A stretch of DNA of 49,720 bases from Fibrobacteria bacterium. GTDB taxonomy: Bacteria; Fibrobacterota; Fibrobacteria; UBA11236; JADFYW01. Location: the NCBI GenBank assembly GCA_015232855.1, contig JADFYW010000017.1:1-49720 (forward strand), written 5' to 3'. Below, piece by piece: positions 14,584-24,687 of the stretch. The first letter of the stretch is position 1; each line of letters begins with the position of its first letter. The position numbers and the translations under genes are program-made. The notes beneath the pieces are model-generated. The model ran no database searches. It worked only from the letters and a program-made list of their open reading frames with translations, and was not told where the DNA came from.

Positions 14584-17500
14584 GTGATTAGTGGACGTTT
14601 AAACGGAATTCAAGGAATCCCGGACTGTACGAGTCTGGCGAAATCCATTCATATTGGGTTTTTTGGGCTTTTTATTCTGTTTTTCTCTCTTTTATCTCCC
14701 GTACTGGCCATTCAAAAAGCAGATAAAGACTATGCAGAAGTGCCTGAATCAGTTCGGCCAATGAATAGTTTATTGCCCCAAAGAGGAACGGAAATTGAAA
14801 AATCCGGTATGCTGCAGATCAACAGCAGCTATTTAAAAACAACTCATTCGGTAAATTTTGATACCCGGGAAGTAGTTATTACAAAATATGTGAAAATAGA
14901 CGAAAAAACTGATTCTATTCCCATTTATACCGCCTATTACAATGAATTGGGTTCCTATTCCATGGATTTAAACAAGTTGGCAATGTACCGATTCTGGCTT
15001 AATCAACTCATTGGTCAGGATGAAGCTATTTCAGGGGGAGGCGTAAGTAATTATCTCGCCTGGGAATTGCCGGTAAAGGTACCGGACTGGTTGAAACGAT
15101 TTGGTGCGGACAGGCCTAAACTGAAAATAAATGGTTCGTACCAGGTAATTGTAGCAGGCAGAAGTCTCAGGAAGCCGGGAGACGGGAAAAAAGACCGATG
15201 GTTTCCGACCTTTACTCTTGATAATAAGCCTTCTTTTTCTGTGGTCGGCTCCATTGGGAGGCTTATTCATATTGAAATTAATAATGAAGAAATGTTTGGC
15301 ACGAGTCTTCGGGACCAGTTGAAGATCTCCTATAAAGGGGAGGGCGATGAGTTGGAAGATAACATTGTGCAGGAAGTGGAAGCGGGAAACACTTCTCTGG
15401 CATTAACCGGAACGAGTTTAACGGGATATACTGAGATGCATAAGGGGCTCTTTGGTATTAAAACCAGACTGAAATTTGGTGATTTAATGGTGACGACCAT
15501 TGCTTCCCAGGAGGGCGGTTCCCAAGAGCGGCAGACACTGGGTTCCGGAGAAGAAGAAATGGAATTCACTGTAAAAGAATTGGATTTCGTTAAGTATAAG
15601 CATTATTTCCTGGAGCTGAAGGATAGACAAGAATATGAAGATCCCAATATTGGAATTGGGACCGGGGCCTATAGAAAAGAGAAGCAGAATATCGACCCGC
15701 AAGTGTATGTGCAGACCGACAGGCTGACCACGGATAACAATACCGCTCCTGAAGCGACCGCTGTGGCATTGGATGAAAACCGAAAACGCACCGATATTAC
15801 TGAAGGTGGTAAATGGATCCAGTTGAAATCGGGTGAGGATTATGATTATAACGGGAACTTGCGGATGTTAACTATTTATAATGGACGGTCAAACCAGGCT
15901 GTTGCGGTGCGCTGGACAGGTGATCCGCTCAACCTGCCTCCTAACGATCTCTCAACATTGATTCTTATTAAAAACAGCAACACCATTCAGCCACCAGTGC
16001 TCGATAAACTCATGTGGAGACATGTGTATAATATTGGCAAAGTGGACAGTAAAAACAGAGACAAATTTAAACTCAGCGTGACAGACATCAATGATATTCA
16101 AATCCAGAATGTCGGAAATAAATCACGTCCTATAGCCCGAATTCTTGGGTTAACCAAAGATACCAGTGCCAGTAGTGAAATAAATTATGATGACCGGGAT
16201 ATTTTTGACTTTGACAAGGGAATTCTGATTCTTCCCTGCCGTACGGTAGATATGAACATTGATTCGGATGACGGGAACTGTCTTACTCCTTTTAAGCGGG
16301 TCGATACTGCAACAGCCATTTATGATGTTAATCTTGATGAGGTAAGGGATCAGAACAGTAAATATCAGTTTAAGATCATGGGAAAGCAACGTCAATCCAC
16401 TTTTTATGTTCAGAAGAATTCACACTCTGTAAGTGGTTCTGGTTGTCTGGATATTACACCGGGTACAGAGAAACTGATATTAAATGGTTCAAGAGAACTG
16501 GTCCGCGATGTGGATTATGAAGTGCTCTATGAAGTTGGCCAGATAACCCTTCTTTCTTTGCGTGCCAAAGACCCAACCGCTAAGCTTGAAGTCAGTTATG
16601 AATGTACACCATTGTTTCAAATACAGGATAAAGTGCTCTTGGGTACGCGTCTTGAATACAGCCTGGATAATATATCTGATGAAAGTGTGTTGGGTGCAAC
16701 GGTTCTGTTTAAAAGCCAGAGTACCACTTCAGAGCGTCCCCAGTTAGGGAGTGAGCCTTTCCGGCAAATGTTATGGGGGGCCAATTTGCGACTTACGGGA
16801 ACCCCTGACTGGATGACCAAGGTGGTTAATTTCGTGCCTTTTGTGCATACCGAAGCCACCTCCCGGGTGAAATTGGATATGGAAGTGGCCCAGAGCTACT
16901 ACAACCCAAATACCAAACTTACGGCTCTGGTGGATGATTTTGAAGGCAGCAAACAGGAAAACTCATTTCCCATGCGTATCTATAGTTGGTTTCAGGCCTC
17001 TCCGCCAAGTGGAACCATAAAAGACTCCTGGTATGATGAGGATCTTGATTACCGGCACAAGGGTGAATTTATATGGCACTCTAATTTGACCGAGCAATTT
17101 TCACAAATATATGGGTCGACCAGTAATAACCGTACTAATACCCGAGAGCAGGAAGTATTGAAATTTATTTTAAGACCCAATGACAATCTACAGGGACGCT
17201 CCTGGGGAGGTGTTATGCGTGGGATGTCTTCCGGGCTCCGCAATCAGTCTAAAAAACGGATTCTGGAAATTGTAATCCGTGGACGGGAAGGGGAATTTAA
17301 TGTTGATCTGGGTAAGATATCAGAGGATTTATCAATAAATGGTCGGGAACCAAATGGTGATCTGGATGCTGAAGTGAAGCCCGGAGAATTTACTAATACT
17401 AACGACTTTGGATTGGATGGGCAAGCCTATCCGGAGGAAACCGGACAACGCTGGGAATGTAAGCCCAGTTGTTATCCTATAAATCTGCCAATTGATGATA

Positions 17501-20500
17501 ATTCGGACCCGGGGGGTGATAATTGGGAAGAACCAGAAGATGAAGAGTCTGATCCCAGTACCAAAGTGAATGGTACCGAAGGTAATAACCAGGGTACTCA
17601 GGGATACATCTATGATACAGAAGATTTAGATAGAAATGGCGCCCTGGAGATAAAGAATAAATTTGTACGATATAGAGTGAAGTTGGGCGAAGAATGTATT
17701 GCTTCGAACTATTGTGAAGAACTGGTCAATGGTTGGCGAAAATATCGCATACCTTTATTTGAAGAGAATACAGGTGAAATAATGTCAGAAGCCAATGACA
17801 GTCTATTGGAAATATTAAAATCGGTTTACCATACAAGGATGTGGATGGGGAAATTACCAAATGGAGTCTCTCAATCTGAACTCCTGCTGGCAAGAGTCAG
17901 TCTTATCGGAAACACCTGGGAAGAGGCTGATAGAAACCGGAATTATGAAATTCCTTCAGGTTATTTTATTTCTCAGAGTGAAAATAATCAGTCTGGCCTT
18001 AAAGATGTGTTTATTGAGCAGGCTCCTGAAGTGTTGGACAGTAATTATCTCAGTGTGAGTGTTATTAATAACCGGGAAGAGCAGGACCTCTATGTTCCCT
18101 CCCCTAACACCAAGCAGGAGCGGGACAGAGACACTGATGAACCTCTGCAAGAGCAGTCTTTGCTGTTGGAATATAAGAACCTTCATCCGGGAGAGACCGT
18201 CCATGCTACCCGGCGTTTTAGCACTGAAACTAAAGACCTTACGCTCTACCGGAAATTGAAACTTGAAACGCATCCGGTTATGACGGTTAGGAAGCAGGAA
18301 TACCCGGTTTATTTTGTTTTTAAATTGGGGCGAGGAGAGGGTGATGAAGAGTCGGTAAATTATTATGAACTGAAAATGCATATTGATGAGTCAGATGAAC
18401 TTTTTAGTCTGGTACGGGATGCTGCAGAAGCGACCAATGAAAAGGACCGTTCTCAAAAAGAAAAGAAAATGCATCAGGAAATATGGATGAGACATGCTTT
18501 TGAAATAGAGACAAACGAGCTGGCCAAACTAAAGAATACCGACGAATGGAAGACAAACCGGGAGGTTACCCGGCATTATTATAATCCTGCAAGGCATGAT
18601 TCTTCTTTGATAGTTAAGGTAGTCGGTGAACCTTCATTGTCAAAAATTAACTGGATGAGACTTGAAGTTCAGGTGGACTCGGGGGCATCCGGGCTTCAGT
18701 CAGGTGAATTCTGGGTAAATGATTTAAGGATGGATGGTGTTGAGGATGACCTGGGTACCGCCCTGAGTGTTAAGTTACAACTGGATTTTTCTGATTTCGT
18801 GAATGTATCTGGTAAAGTTGAAGCCAGGAACGGAGATTTTACAACCCTTACCGATACCAAGGCAACACCGGCTGCATCCAAGACGGCAGCCAATTTCAGT
18901 ACTACTATGGGGCTTTTTGCCAATAAATTTTTTCCGGATCAGTGGGGAGTGAGCTTGCCGCTGAATCTGCAGTATAGTGGGAGCATTGAACGTCCCTATA
19001 CGAAGCCCTCTTCCGATATCAAACTGGAGGGTAACAGCTTAATGGATTTTTTATTGGATGACCTGGAAACACGCGATGAGGAGGCTGATGAAAAAGAAAG
19101 AAAGTCCCGCCTGTATCAAACTAAAAGAATTTCTGAGAGCTTTACAACCAGCTACAAAAAGGAGCGGCGATCAAAAAATATTTTTCTGGAGCCGATATTT
19201 GAACGGCCGGAATTCCATTATTCCTATTCCAGAAGCCTTTCAACCAGTCCTTATCAGGAAGATACTACCCGTTCCTATACCACCCGTCTCATGTATAATA
19301 TGACTCCGGGAAAACCCTTAAAGCTCACGCCATTTTCTTTTGCAAAAGATATGAAGATGATGCCTGCGTTTATCAAAGAGTTCTATATATCCTTTTTACC
19401 GGATAGACTTAATTTTACGGTTTCAGATTTTAAGTTTTCAACTTCACGGGGATATAAAAAAGATATTACGGGTATTAGTGAGGATGTATATACAAAAGAC
19501 TGGAACGTTGATCTCAGCCATGGAATGGACTTGTCCTGGCGGCCTCTAAATTTTTACAGTTTTACTTACAAACTCGATATTGTACGGAAATTTGATGATA
19601 ATCACGGTATGTTTGGCAAAGAACACTTTTTTGATTTTGGAGGAAATTTCCTGGGCAAAGACAGTATTTTTGCATTTAATAACGATCCGAACAACAATTT
19701 TGGGATATTGGTGAGTGAAAGAAATCGTAACCAGAATTTTACCATGGACTTAAGCCCAAAGATTGTATCATGGGTGCCATTAGGTGCCCGGTTTAACAGT
19801 AATTATGGCCATGTTAAAGTAGAGCGGTCCAGCCTTCCTTCTGAAAGTCAACTTTCTTCAGAATATTTTGATGTATCTTCTGGTCATGATATCAAGTTTA
19901 ACGGAGGATTTAATATCAACAATTTTTTTGCTGATATGCAGAAACTTGCAACACCCATAAAATGGCTGTCGAAAAGTATTGAAACAACTCAAAAAGGAAT
20001 GAATAAATTTAAACTCAGAAGTATAGATGCCAGTTATGGCATTTCTCATAAATATACCGGAGAAGCGTTTACTTTTCAAGAATTAAATAATAGGATTTCG
20101 CCGTTTAATTTTTATGCGTATCAACTGGGTTTGATTTATGATCCTGCTGTACTTATTAATCCGGACAAATTCAAGCGTCAGGTAATTTTAGGAGAAACTG
20201 ATGCGGGGTCAATGGATTATCTGAGTGAAACCATGGTTGAGGGGCTTTCCAATGAAATGAAACACAGTATTGATAGATCAGCTGATATTCGTACCGGAAT
20301 TACTATACCTAAAATTGATTTGGGTTTAACGGGAAAATTGAATTGGAGTATGCAGTACAGTTTTGCAAGAGATTGGTCAAGAGCTTCTTCAAATGACACC
20401 ACTATAACCTGGCCGGAATATTCTCTTACCGGTCGTTTTTCAAATTTTGCTCATAAATTTGGCTTTCTAAAAAAACGTTTTTCAAATTTTTCAGCGAGTT

Positions 20501-21147
20501 CGGGTTATTCCTATTCTTTGAAAACCACGACAAACCGGTTTTCCCGTAACCAGCAAAAAGAAACAGTGTCCCACAAATTTAACCCATTACTCAAACTTAC
20601 TGCGACCACTAAAAGCCGGTGGCGCTATGAGAACAATATTCTTTATGGGTTTTCGCGTGATAACAGTTTCAATATGATTCAGAGGGATGGTGATGCTGTT
20701 GATGTGGTTTATTCGAGTAAAACTACCTCATTAATGCCCATTTACAAAGAGAGTGGGGGGAGGACCGAGACCGAGACCTTTAGTTTGGGAGATGTTTTTA
20801 CGGTTTCTTATGATATTCAGACAAAAAAGGGCATACAGTTTTGGCGCTGGTATATTAAACTTGAAAACAACCTGACTCTTCATTTTTCCGTTGATGGGGG
20901 TTGGAACCGGGTTGTTAAACACGAATTTATTGACAAAGATTCTACAGGTTATCAACCCGAGCCTACATCAACTCGTTCAAAAGATAATATTGACATGAAA
21001 TTAAAACCCAAAGTTTCGTATAACTTTACAAGTAAGATAGATGCCCAGTTCTGGCTGCAATATTACCGATTACAGGAGTTTCACTTAAATAAAAATGATG
21101 TAACCCATGAAATAAATATGCATGCCGAATTCACTATGCGTTTTTAG
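14584..21147 (+). CDS. sprA: T9SS outer-membrane translocon SprA
   Basis: At 2187 residues this is by far the largest protein in the window. It matches the SprA family (Sov in Porphyromonas), the giant beta-barrel through which type IX cargo crosses the outer membrane. A signal peptide (hydrophobic about 22-41, cleavage near LA42) leads into long beta-rich sequence with alternating hydrophobics. There is an acidic insert at about 970-1000 (DNSDPGGDNWEEPEDEESDP), and the final residue is Phe after MHAEFTMR, the normal barrel terminus for BAM insertion. Known members are about 2000-2500 residues, so it looks full length. The start is GTG with no strong ribosome binding site. Proximity to three cargo-like genes supports the call. 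Confidence 0.9.
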   Translation: MISGRLNGIQGIPDCTSLAKSIHIGFFGLFILFFSLLSPVLAIQKADKDYAEVPESVRPMNSLLPQRGTEIEKSGMLQINSSYLKTTHSVNFDTREVVITKYVKIDEKTDSIPIYTAYYNELGSYSMDLNKLAMYRFWLNQLIGQDEAISGGGVSNYLAWELPVKVPDWLKRFGADRPKLKINGSYQVIVAGRSLRKPGDGKKDRWFPTFTLDNKPSFSVVGSIGRLIHIEINNEEMFGTSLRDQLKISYKGEGDELEDNIVQEVEAGNTSLALTGTSLTGYTEMHKGLFGIKTRLKFGDLMVTTIASQEGGSQERQTLGSGEEEMEFTVKELDFVKYKHYFLELKDRQEYEDPNIGIGTGAYRKEKQNIDPQVYVQTDRLTTDNNTAPEATAVALDENRKRTDITEGGKWIQLKSGEDYDYNGNLRMLTIYNGRSNQAVAVRWTGDPLNLPPNDLSTLILIKNSNTIQPPVLDKLMWRHVYNIGKVDSKNRDKFKLSVTDINDIQIQNVGNKSRPIARILGLTKDTSASSEINYDDRDIFDFDKGILILPCRTVDMNIDSDDGNCLTPFKRVDTATAIYDVNLDEVRDQNSKYQFKIMGKQRQSTFYVQKNSHSVSGSGCLDITPGTEKLILNGSRELVRDVDYEVLYEVGQITLLSLRAKDPTAKLEVSYECTPLFQIQDKVLLGTRLEYSLDNISDESVLGATVLFKSQSTTSERPQLGSEPFRQMLWGANLRLTGTPDWMTKVVNFVPFVHTEATSRVKLDMEVAQSYYNPNTKLTALVDDFEGSKQENSFPMRIYSWFQASPPSGTIKDSWYDEDLDYRHKGEFIWHSNLTEQFSQIYGSTSNNRTNTREQEVLKFILRPNDNLQGRSWGGVMRGMSSGLRNQSKKRILEIVIRGREGEFNVDLGKISEDLSINGREPNGDLDAEVKPGEFTNTNDFGLDGQAYPEETGQRWECKPSCYPINLPIDDNSDPGGDNWEEPEDEESDPSTKVNGTEGNNQGTQGYIYDTEDLDRNGALEIKNKFVRYRVKLGEECIASNYCEELVNGWRKYRIPLFEENTGEIMSEANDSLLEILKSVYHTRMWMGKLPNGVSQSELLLARVSLIGNTWEEADRNRNYEIPSGYFISQSENNQSGLKDVFIEQAPEVLDSNYLSVSVINNREEQDLYVPSPNTKQERDRDTDEPLQEQSLLLEYKNLHPGETVHATRRFSTETKDLTLYRKLKLETHPVMTVRKQEYPVYFVFKLGRGEGDEESVNYYELKMHIDESDELFSLVRDAAEATNEKDRSQKEKKMHQEIWMRHAFEIETNELAKLKNTDEWKTNREVTRHYYNPARHDSSLIVKVVGEPSLSKINWMRLEVQVDSGASGLQSGEFWVNDLRMDGVEDDLGTALSVKLQLDFSDFVNVSGKVEARNGDFTTLTDTKATPAASKTAANFSTTMGLFANKFFPDQWGVSLPLNLQYSGSIERPYTKPSSDIKLEGNSLMDFLLDDLETRDEEADEKERKSRLYQTKRISESFTTSYKKERRSKNIFLEPIFERPEFHYSYSRSLSTSPYQEDTTRSYTTRLMYNMTPGKPLKLTPFSFAKDMKMMPAFIKEFYISFLPDRLNFTVSDFKFSTSRGYKKDITGISEDVYTKDWNVDLSHGMDLSWRPLNFYSFTYKLDIVRKFDDNHGMFGKEHFFDFGGNFLGKDSIFAFNNDPNNNFGILVSERNRNQNFTMDLSPKIVSWVPLGARFNSNYGHVKVERSSLPSESQLSSEYFDVSSGHDIKFNGGFNINNFFADMQKLATPIKWLSKSIETTQKGMNKFKLRSIDASYGISHKYTGEAFTFQELNNRISPFNFYAYQLGLIYDPAVLINPDKFKRQVILGETDAGSMDYLSETMVEGLSNEMKHSIDRSADIRTGITIPKIDLGLTGKLNWSMQYSFARDWSRASSNDTTITWPEYSLTGRFSNFAHKFGFLKKRFSNFSASSGYSYSLKTTTNRFSRNQQKETVSHKFNPLLKLTATTKSRWRYENNILYGFSRDNSFNMIQRDGDAVDVVYSSKTTSLMPIYKESGGRTETETFSLGDVFTVSYDIQTKKGIQFWRWYIKLENNLTLHFSVDGGWNRVVKHEFIDKDSTGYQPEPTSTRSKDNIDMKLKPKVSYNFTSKIDAQFWLQYYRLQEFHLNKNDVTHEINMHAEFTMRF

Positions 21148-21175
21148 TTCTTTTAGCGCCAACGAAAAATATTTA

Positions 21176-21184
21176 TGTTATAAT
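21176..21184 (+). promoter_or_regulatory. Extended -10 promoter ahead of the RNase E/G gene
   Basis: TGTTATAAT is a perfect extended -10 (TGn + TATAAT), 29 nt after the sprA stop. No good -35 is seen, as is usual for extended -10 promoters. Initiation near 21191 would give the RNase gene a leader of about 190 nt. Confidence 0.5.
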
Positions 21185-21250
21185 TTATCCAGAAATGAAA
21201 ATGAAAAGTAATTGCATCCAAATTGAACAAGCTCTTTATGGTCTCTTTAT

Positions 21251-21271
21251 GGGCCTTTTGGGCCTTTTTTT
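21251..21271 (+). terminator. Weak terminator-like hairpin in the RNase E/G leader
   Basis: GGCC (21252-21255) and GGCC (21261-21264) can pair over a 5-nt loop and are followed by seven T. The stem is only four to five pairs, and the sequence is also a direct repeat of GGGCCTTTT, so it could be slippage-derived. It sits between the extended -10 and the start codon, where an attenuator would be, but is weak. Confidence 0.3.
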
Positions 21272-21384
21272 GTTTCAAAACGAACAGAAGATCCGTTTTC
21301 AAGGGCGTATTACTTTTCTTTTAATCAGATTTTTAAACACTATTATCATGTTTTTTTCAATGATTCTTATTAGGAAGGAACCCT

Positions 21385-22980
21385 ATGGCTTGGAATATAC
21401 AACACAAGCGTCAGATTTTAATAAACTTTACGCCTTACGAAAAACGGATCGCAATACTCGATTCCAATCACCTGGCAGAGGTTTTTTACGAATACCAGGA
21501 AGACTCAACTCTCTTAGGCTGTATTTACAAGGGAGTGGTCAATGCAGTTTTACCTGGGTTGCAAGCAGCATTTGTTGACTTAGGAGAAGAAAAGGCCGGT
21601 TTTCTCCATGTAGAAGATGTAGGTGATCGTATGCGTCATCTTCGTAATGAGTACGATGATGATGATGATAACGGCAAATCTGAGTCGCACCAAATTGAAA
21701 CCATAGATAAGCTTCTTAAAGTGGGGCAGGAAGTAATCGTCCAGGTTACAAAAGAACCTATTGGAACCAAAGGACCGCGCTTAACCATGCATATAACGCT
21801 TCCCGGACGTTTCCTCGTTTGTATGCCGGGTACCAGCTTTGTTGGTGTTAGCAAAAAAATAAGGGACATGAAACGTCGAAGAGAGTTGAAAAAAATTATC
21901 CATGGGCTCAAAGGGGCCGATGTTGGGTATATTGTTCGTACTTTGGGACAGAAACAAAGCGAAGAAGAGCTGAGAAAACAGATGGAAATTCTGGAGAGTC
22001 GCTGGGAACTTTGCAAAACAAACGCCAATGACAGAGAAGCTCCTTGTATGATTTATAGGGATACTGGATTTTCTGAATCTACTTTGCGGGACTATTTTAC
22101 AAAAAATGTTGATAAAGTGATTATTGATGATGTTCAGGAATATCAAGCTGTTGTTGATTATCTCAATTTTCTTTCTCCTGAAATGGCAAGTCGGGTTTCT
22201 CTTCATGATGAGCCTCAGTCCTTATTTGATTATTTTGGCCTTGAAGAGGAACTTGAAAAAACCTTTGAATCAAAGGTATTTTTACGTAGGGGTGGATATC
22301 TTATTATTGAACAGACCGAAGCCCTTGTGTCGATTGATGTCAATACCGGTAGTAAAGTGCGTGGCAAGAATCAGGCAAAAAACATAGTTGAAACTAATAT
22401 TGATTCTGCCTGGGAAATTGCCAAACAGATGCGTCTTAGAGATTTAGGCGGGTTGATTGTAATTGATTTTATTGATATGGAAAGCGAAGAAGATATCAAA
22501 TCGGTAGAGAATGAATTCAAAAAGGCTATCAGACAAGATAAATCCCCTGTTCATTTTTCTTCAATTACTCAGTTTGGCCTTATGGAACTCACCCGCAAAA
22601 GGGTGCGTCCGAATCTAACCAAAAACCGCTCTTTAATTTGTCCTACCTGTCAGGGTAACCGGTATATTCCAATTATAGAATCTGTACTGGCCTCTATTGA
22701 TCGATGGTTTCGTCGTTTCAGGTTAAACAGCAATATTAAAGATGTAACCATTATTCTCGGCACAGAAATGGTTGATCGTATTCTTGAAAACCGGGCGAAA
22801 ATTGTAAAATACTGGGAAAGAAAATACACGATAAACCTCGAAATTATGGAAAATGAGAGGGCAAGTTTTTCTGATTTTCTGATTTTTGATAGTAAAACAG
22901 AAGAAGATCTTACACCAATGCACCTTACCTCCTACCGGGAAGACACGGTTAGCACAAAGAACCTTGATGGGGATGAATAA
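21385..22980 (+). CDS. rng: Ribonuclease E/G family endoribonuclease
   Basis: A 531-residue member of the Rne/Rng family, which processes rRNA and starts mRNA decay. The S1-like RNA-binding part occupies about 35-130 and carries an Asp-rich loop (EYDDDDDNG). The catalytic Mg site is intact: Asp318 and Asn320 (SIDVN) and the Asp pair in VIDFIDM (361, 364). The zinc-link cysteines are present as CPTC (419-422). The length and absence of a long C-terminal scaffold match RNase G or a short RNase E. The start has AGGAAGGA just upstream. It has its own extended -10 promoter and a long leader, which fits the known autoregulation of RNase E in other bacteria but does not prove it. Confidence 0.95.
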   Translation: MAWNIQHKRQILINFTPYEKRIAILDSNHLAEVFYEYQEDSTLLGCIYKGVVNAVLPGLQAAFVDLGEEKAGFLHVEDVGDRMRHLRNEYDDDDDNGKSESHQIETIDKLLKVGQEVIVQVTKEPIGTKGPRLTMHITLPGRFLVCMPGTSFVGVSKKIRDMKRRRELKKIIHGLKGADVGYIVRTLGQKQSEEELRKQMEILESRWELCKTNANDREAPCMIYRDTGFSESTLRDYFTKNVDKVIIDDVQEYQAVVDYLNFLSPEMASRVSLHDEPQSLFDYFGLEEELEKTFESKVFLRRGGYLIIEQTEALVSIDVNTGSKVRGKNQAKNIVETNIDSAWEIAKQMRLRDLGGLIVIDFIDMESEEDIKSVENEFKKAIRQDKSPVHFSSITQFGLMELTRKRVRPNLTKNRSLICPTCQGNRYIPIIESVLASIDRWFRRFRLNSNIKDVTIILGTEMVDRILENRAKIVKYWERKYTINLEIMENERASFSDFLIFDSKTEEDLTPMHLTSYREDTVSTKNLDGDE

Positions 22981-23211
22981 GAGATACTGAACCGAAATAG
23001 AGGCTAAAATACTGCTGGATTGATTAGTGAACACTAATTTAACGATGGCAGATTTTAGCTATTCAGTTGATACAGGTGTTGGAAAAATCGAAAATTGTCA
23101 ATTTTAATTGATGTTTGATATTTTGCTTTTATTAAGTGAATTTTATCAATCGTGCTCCATATACTAATAATGGTTGAAAAAAAACCTTGCTTCATATAAT
23201 TTTATGCGGTC
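22981..23211. other. Intergenic region before tRNA-Leu
   Basis: AT-rich, no coding frame supported. Near its right end TTGAAA (23174-23179) and a perfect TATAAT (23195-23200), 15 nt apart, probably form the promoter of the tRNA gene, which begins 11 nt after the -10. Confidence 0.5.
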
Positions 23212-23294
23212 GCGAGAGTGGCGGAATTGGTAGACGCACTAGATTTAGGATCTAGCGCCCTCAGGGCGTGGGGGTTCAAGTCCCCCCTTTCGCA
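23212..23294 (+). tRNA. tRNA-Leu, anticodon TAG
   Basis: An 83-nt class II tRNA. Acceptor GCGAGAG pairs with CTTTCGC (one G-T). The D arm contains AATTGGTAGA. The anticodon stem CTAGA/TCTAG encloses TTTAGGA with anticodon TAG (23246-23248), reading CUA and related leucine codons. The variable arm CGCCC-TCA-GGGCG is long, as leucine tRNAs require, and the T arm is GGGGG-TTCAAGT-CCCCC. CCA is not encoded, so a CCA-adding enzyme is needed. It sits 51 nt before the trigger factor gene and may be co-transcribed with it. Confidence 0.97.
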
Positions 23295-23345
23295 TTTATT
23301 AAATGCATACTTAAATTTAAGTATTACTTTAAAAGGACAATTGTA

Positions 23346-24575
23346 ATGGAAAATTTAAAAGTTACGGTCTCAAGCCCATCCAATACTGAGCGGCAACTGG
23401 ATATGGAAGTTCCCAGGGAACAATTTACTGATATATATAAAGATAAAGTTAAAAAATACAGCAAAGAATTGAATTTGAAAGGGTTCAGAAAAGGCACTGT
23501 TCCCAAACGTCTGGTCGAGGAGCGATTCCGCGAGCAGCTTGTAAATGAAACGCTTGAAAAACTGGTGCAAGATACCCTTCAGGAGGCTTGTAAAGAACAT
23601 AATATTCAACCAGTAGCCCCGGGCAATGTTGAAGAACTCAAAAATGAAGGGGATCAGCCCATAGTTATAAAAGCCATTCTTGAAGTGGATCAAGAGATTG
23701 AAATAAATGAGTATAAAGAATTGAATGTTAAACCTGATGAAATTGAACCCATATCGGATGAAGAAGTCGAAGATCAGATAAATATGTATAAAAAAGGTCT
23801 GGCGAAAGAAGAAGTAAAAGATGGTCCGGGGGTAGAAGGGGATATCGTTATTGGTGAGTACGAGGCAATTAAACTTGATGGAGCAGAACAGGACTTGAAA
23901 GACCAAAAGGACTTCAGAGTTGAAATTGGGAAGGATAAGATTGCCGAGTTTAATAAAACCTTTCAGGGCGCAAAAAGTGGTGAAACCAAAAATATTACCG
24001 TCAATTATCCTGCAGATCATGATGATGTGCAACTGGCAGGTAAAAAGGGTGAGTATCAGGTAAAAATTAAAGAAATAAAAACCAGAGTAGAACCTGAGAT
24101 GGATGATGAATTTGCTAAAAAACTGAATTTTGATAGCATGGATGCATTAAAAGGTGACATTCGAAAAAATATGGAGCAATCACGCCGGTTTGGGACGGAA
24201 AATAAAGCCCATCGCGAAGCTATAGAAAAGATTATCGAGAAGCACCCATTTGATGTTCCAAAAGCCAAAGTCAAACAGTACATTGAATACGGTCAAAAGC
24301 AGCAAAATGGTCAAATGGCTGGAAAAAGTCAAGAAGAGTTGGAGAAAGAAGCTGAATTTGCTCTAAAGCGTTACCGTATCATTGATCAGATAGCTAAAAA
24401 AGAAAATATCAAAGCCACTCAAGCTGAAGTGGATGAGAAAATTACCGAAATGGCAGGTCAATATGGCATGCCTTTTGATGATGTTAAAGCTGCGTTACGT
24501 AAAAATGGGGCTATTGTTAATATTCGGGAAGAAATTAAAGAGAAAAAAACCCTGGATTTTTTGATTCAAGCCTGA
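23346..24575 (+). CDS. tig: Trigger factor chaperone
   Basis: A 409-residue ribosome-bound chaperone that meets nascent chains at the exit tunnel. The ribosome-docking signature GFRKGTVP is at residues 46-53. A PPIase-like domain follows (about 150-245, EGDIVIGEYEAIKLDG … YQVKIKEIKTR), then the helical C-terminal chaperone arms. The start is the ATG behind AAAGGA; an in-frame upstream start lies inside the tRNA gene and is excluded. The order tig-clpP-clpX is the classical one, joining co-translational folding to proteolysis. At 409 residues it is slightly shorter than the E. coli protein (432). Confidence 0.97.
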   Translation: MENLKVTVSSPSNTERQLDMEVPREQFTDIYKDKVKKYSKELNLKGFRKGTVPKRLVEERFREQLVNETLEKLVQDTLQEACKEHNIQPVAPGNVEELKNEGDQPIVIKAILEVDQEIEINEYKELNVKPDEIEPISDEEVEDQINMYKKGLAKEEVKDGPGVEGDIVIGEYEAIKLDGAEQDLKDQKDFRVEIGKDKIAEFNKTFQGAKSGETKNITVNYPADHDDVQLAGKKGEYQVKIKEIKTRVEPEMDDEFAKKLNFDSMDALKGDIRKNMEQSRRFGTENKAHREAIEKIIEKHPFDVPKAKVKQYIEYGQKQQNGQMAGKSQEELEKEAEFALKRYRIIDQIAKKENIKATQAEVDEKITEMAGQYGMPFDDVKAALRKNGAIVNIREEIKEKKTLDFLIQA

Positions 24576-24687
24576 TTTTTTAAGCCTTATATTGTCTAAA
24601 ATCAGCCAAGTAAACTATTTTATTGGTTACATTAGTATTTAGATATCTTTATTCACAGACCACATTACTTTTTTATAAAGGGATAAC

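Noticed and set aside
21195..21578. A 127-codon frame overlapping the start of the RNase E/G gene
   Set aside because: No ribosome binding site, low-complexity hydrophobic start, and the overlapping frame encodes conserved RNase E/G sequence.
24652..24679. TTCACA-N16-TATAAA promoter-like pair before clpP
   Set aside because: The start site would fall at the ribosome binding site or ATG, giving a leaderless mRNA despite a good AAAGGGA. More likely a chance match in AT-rich DNA.
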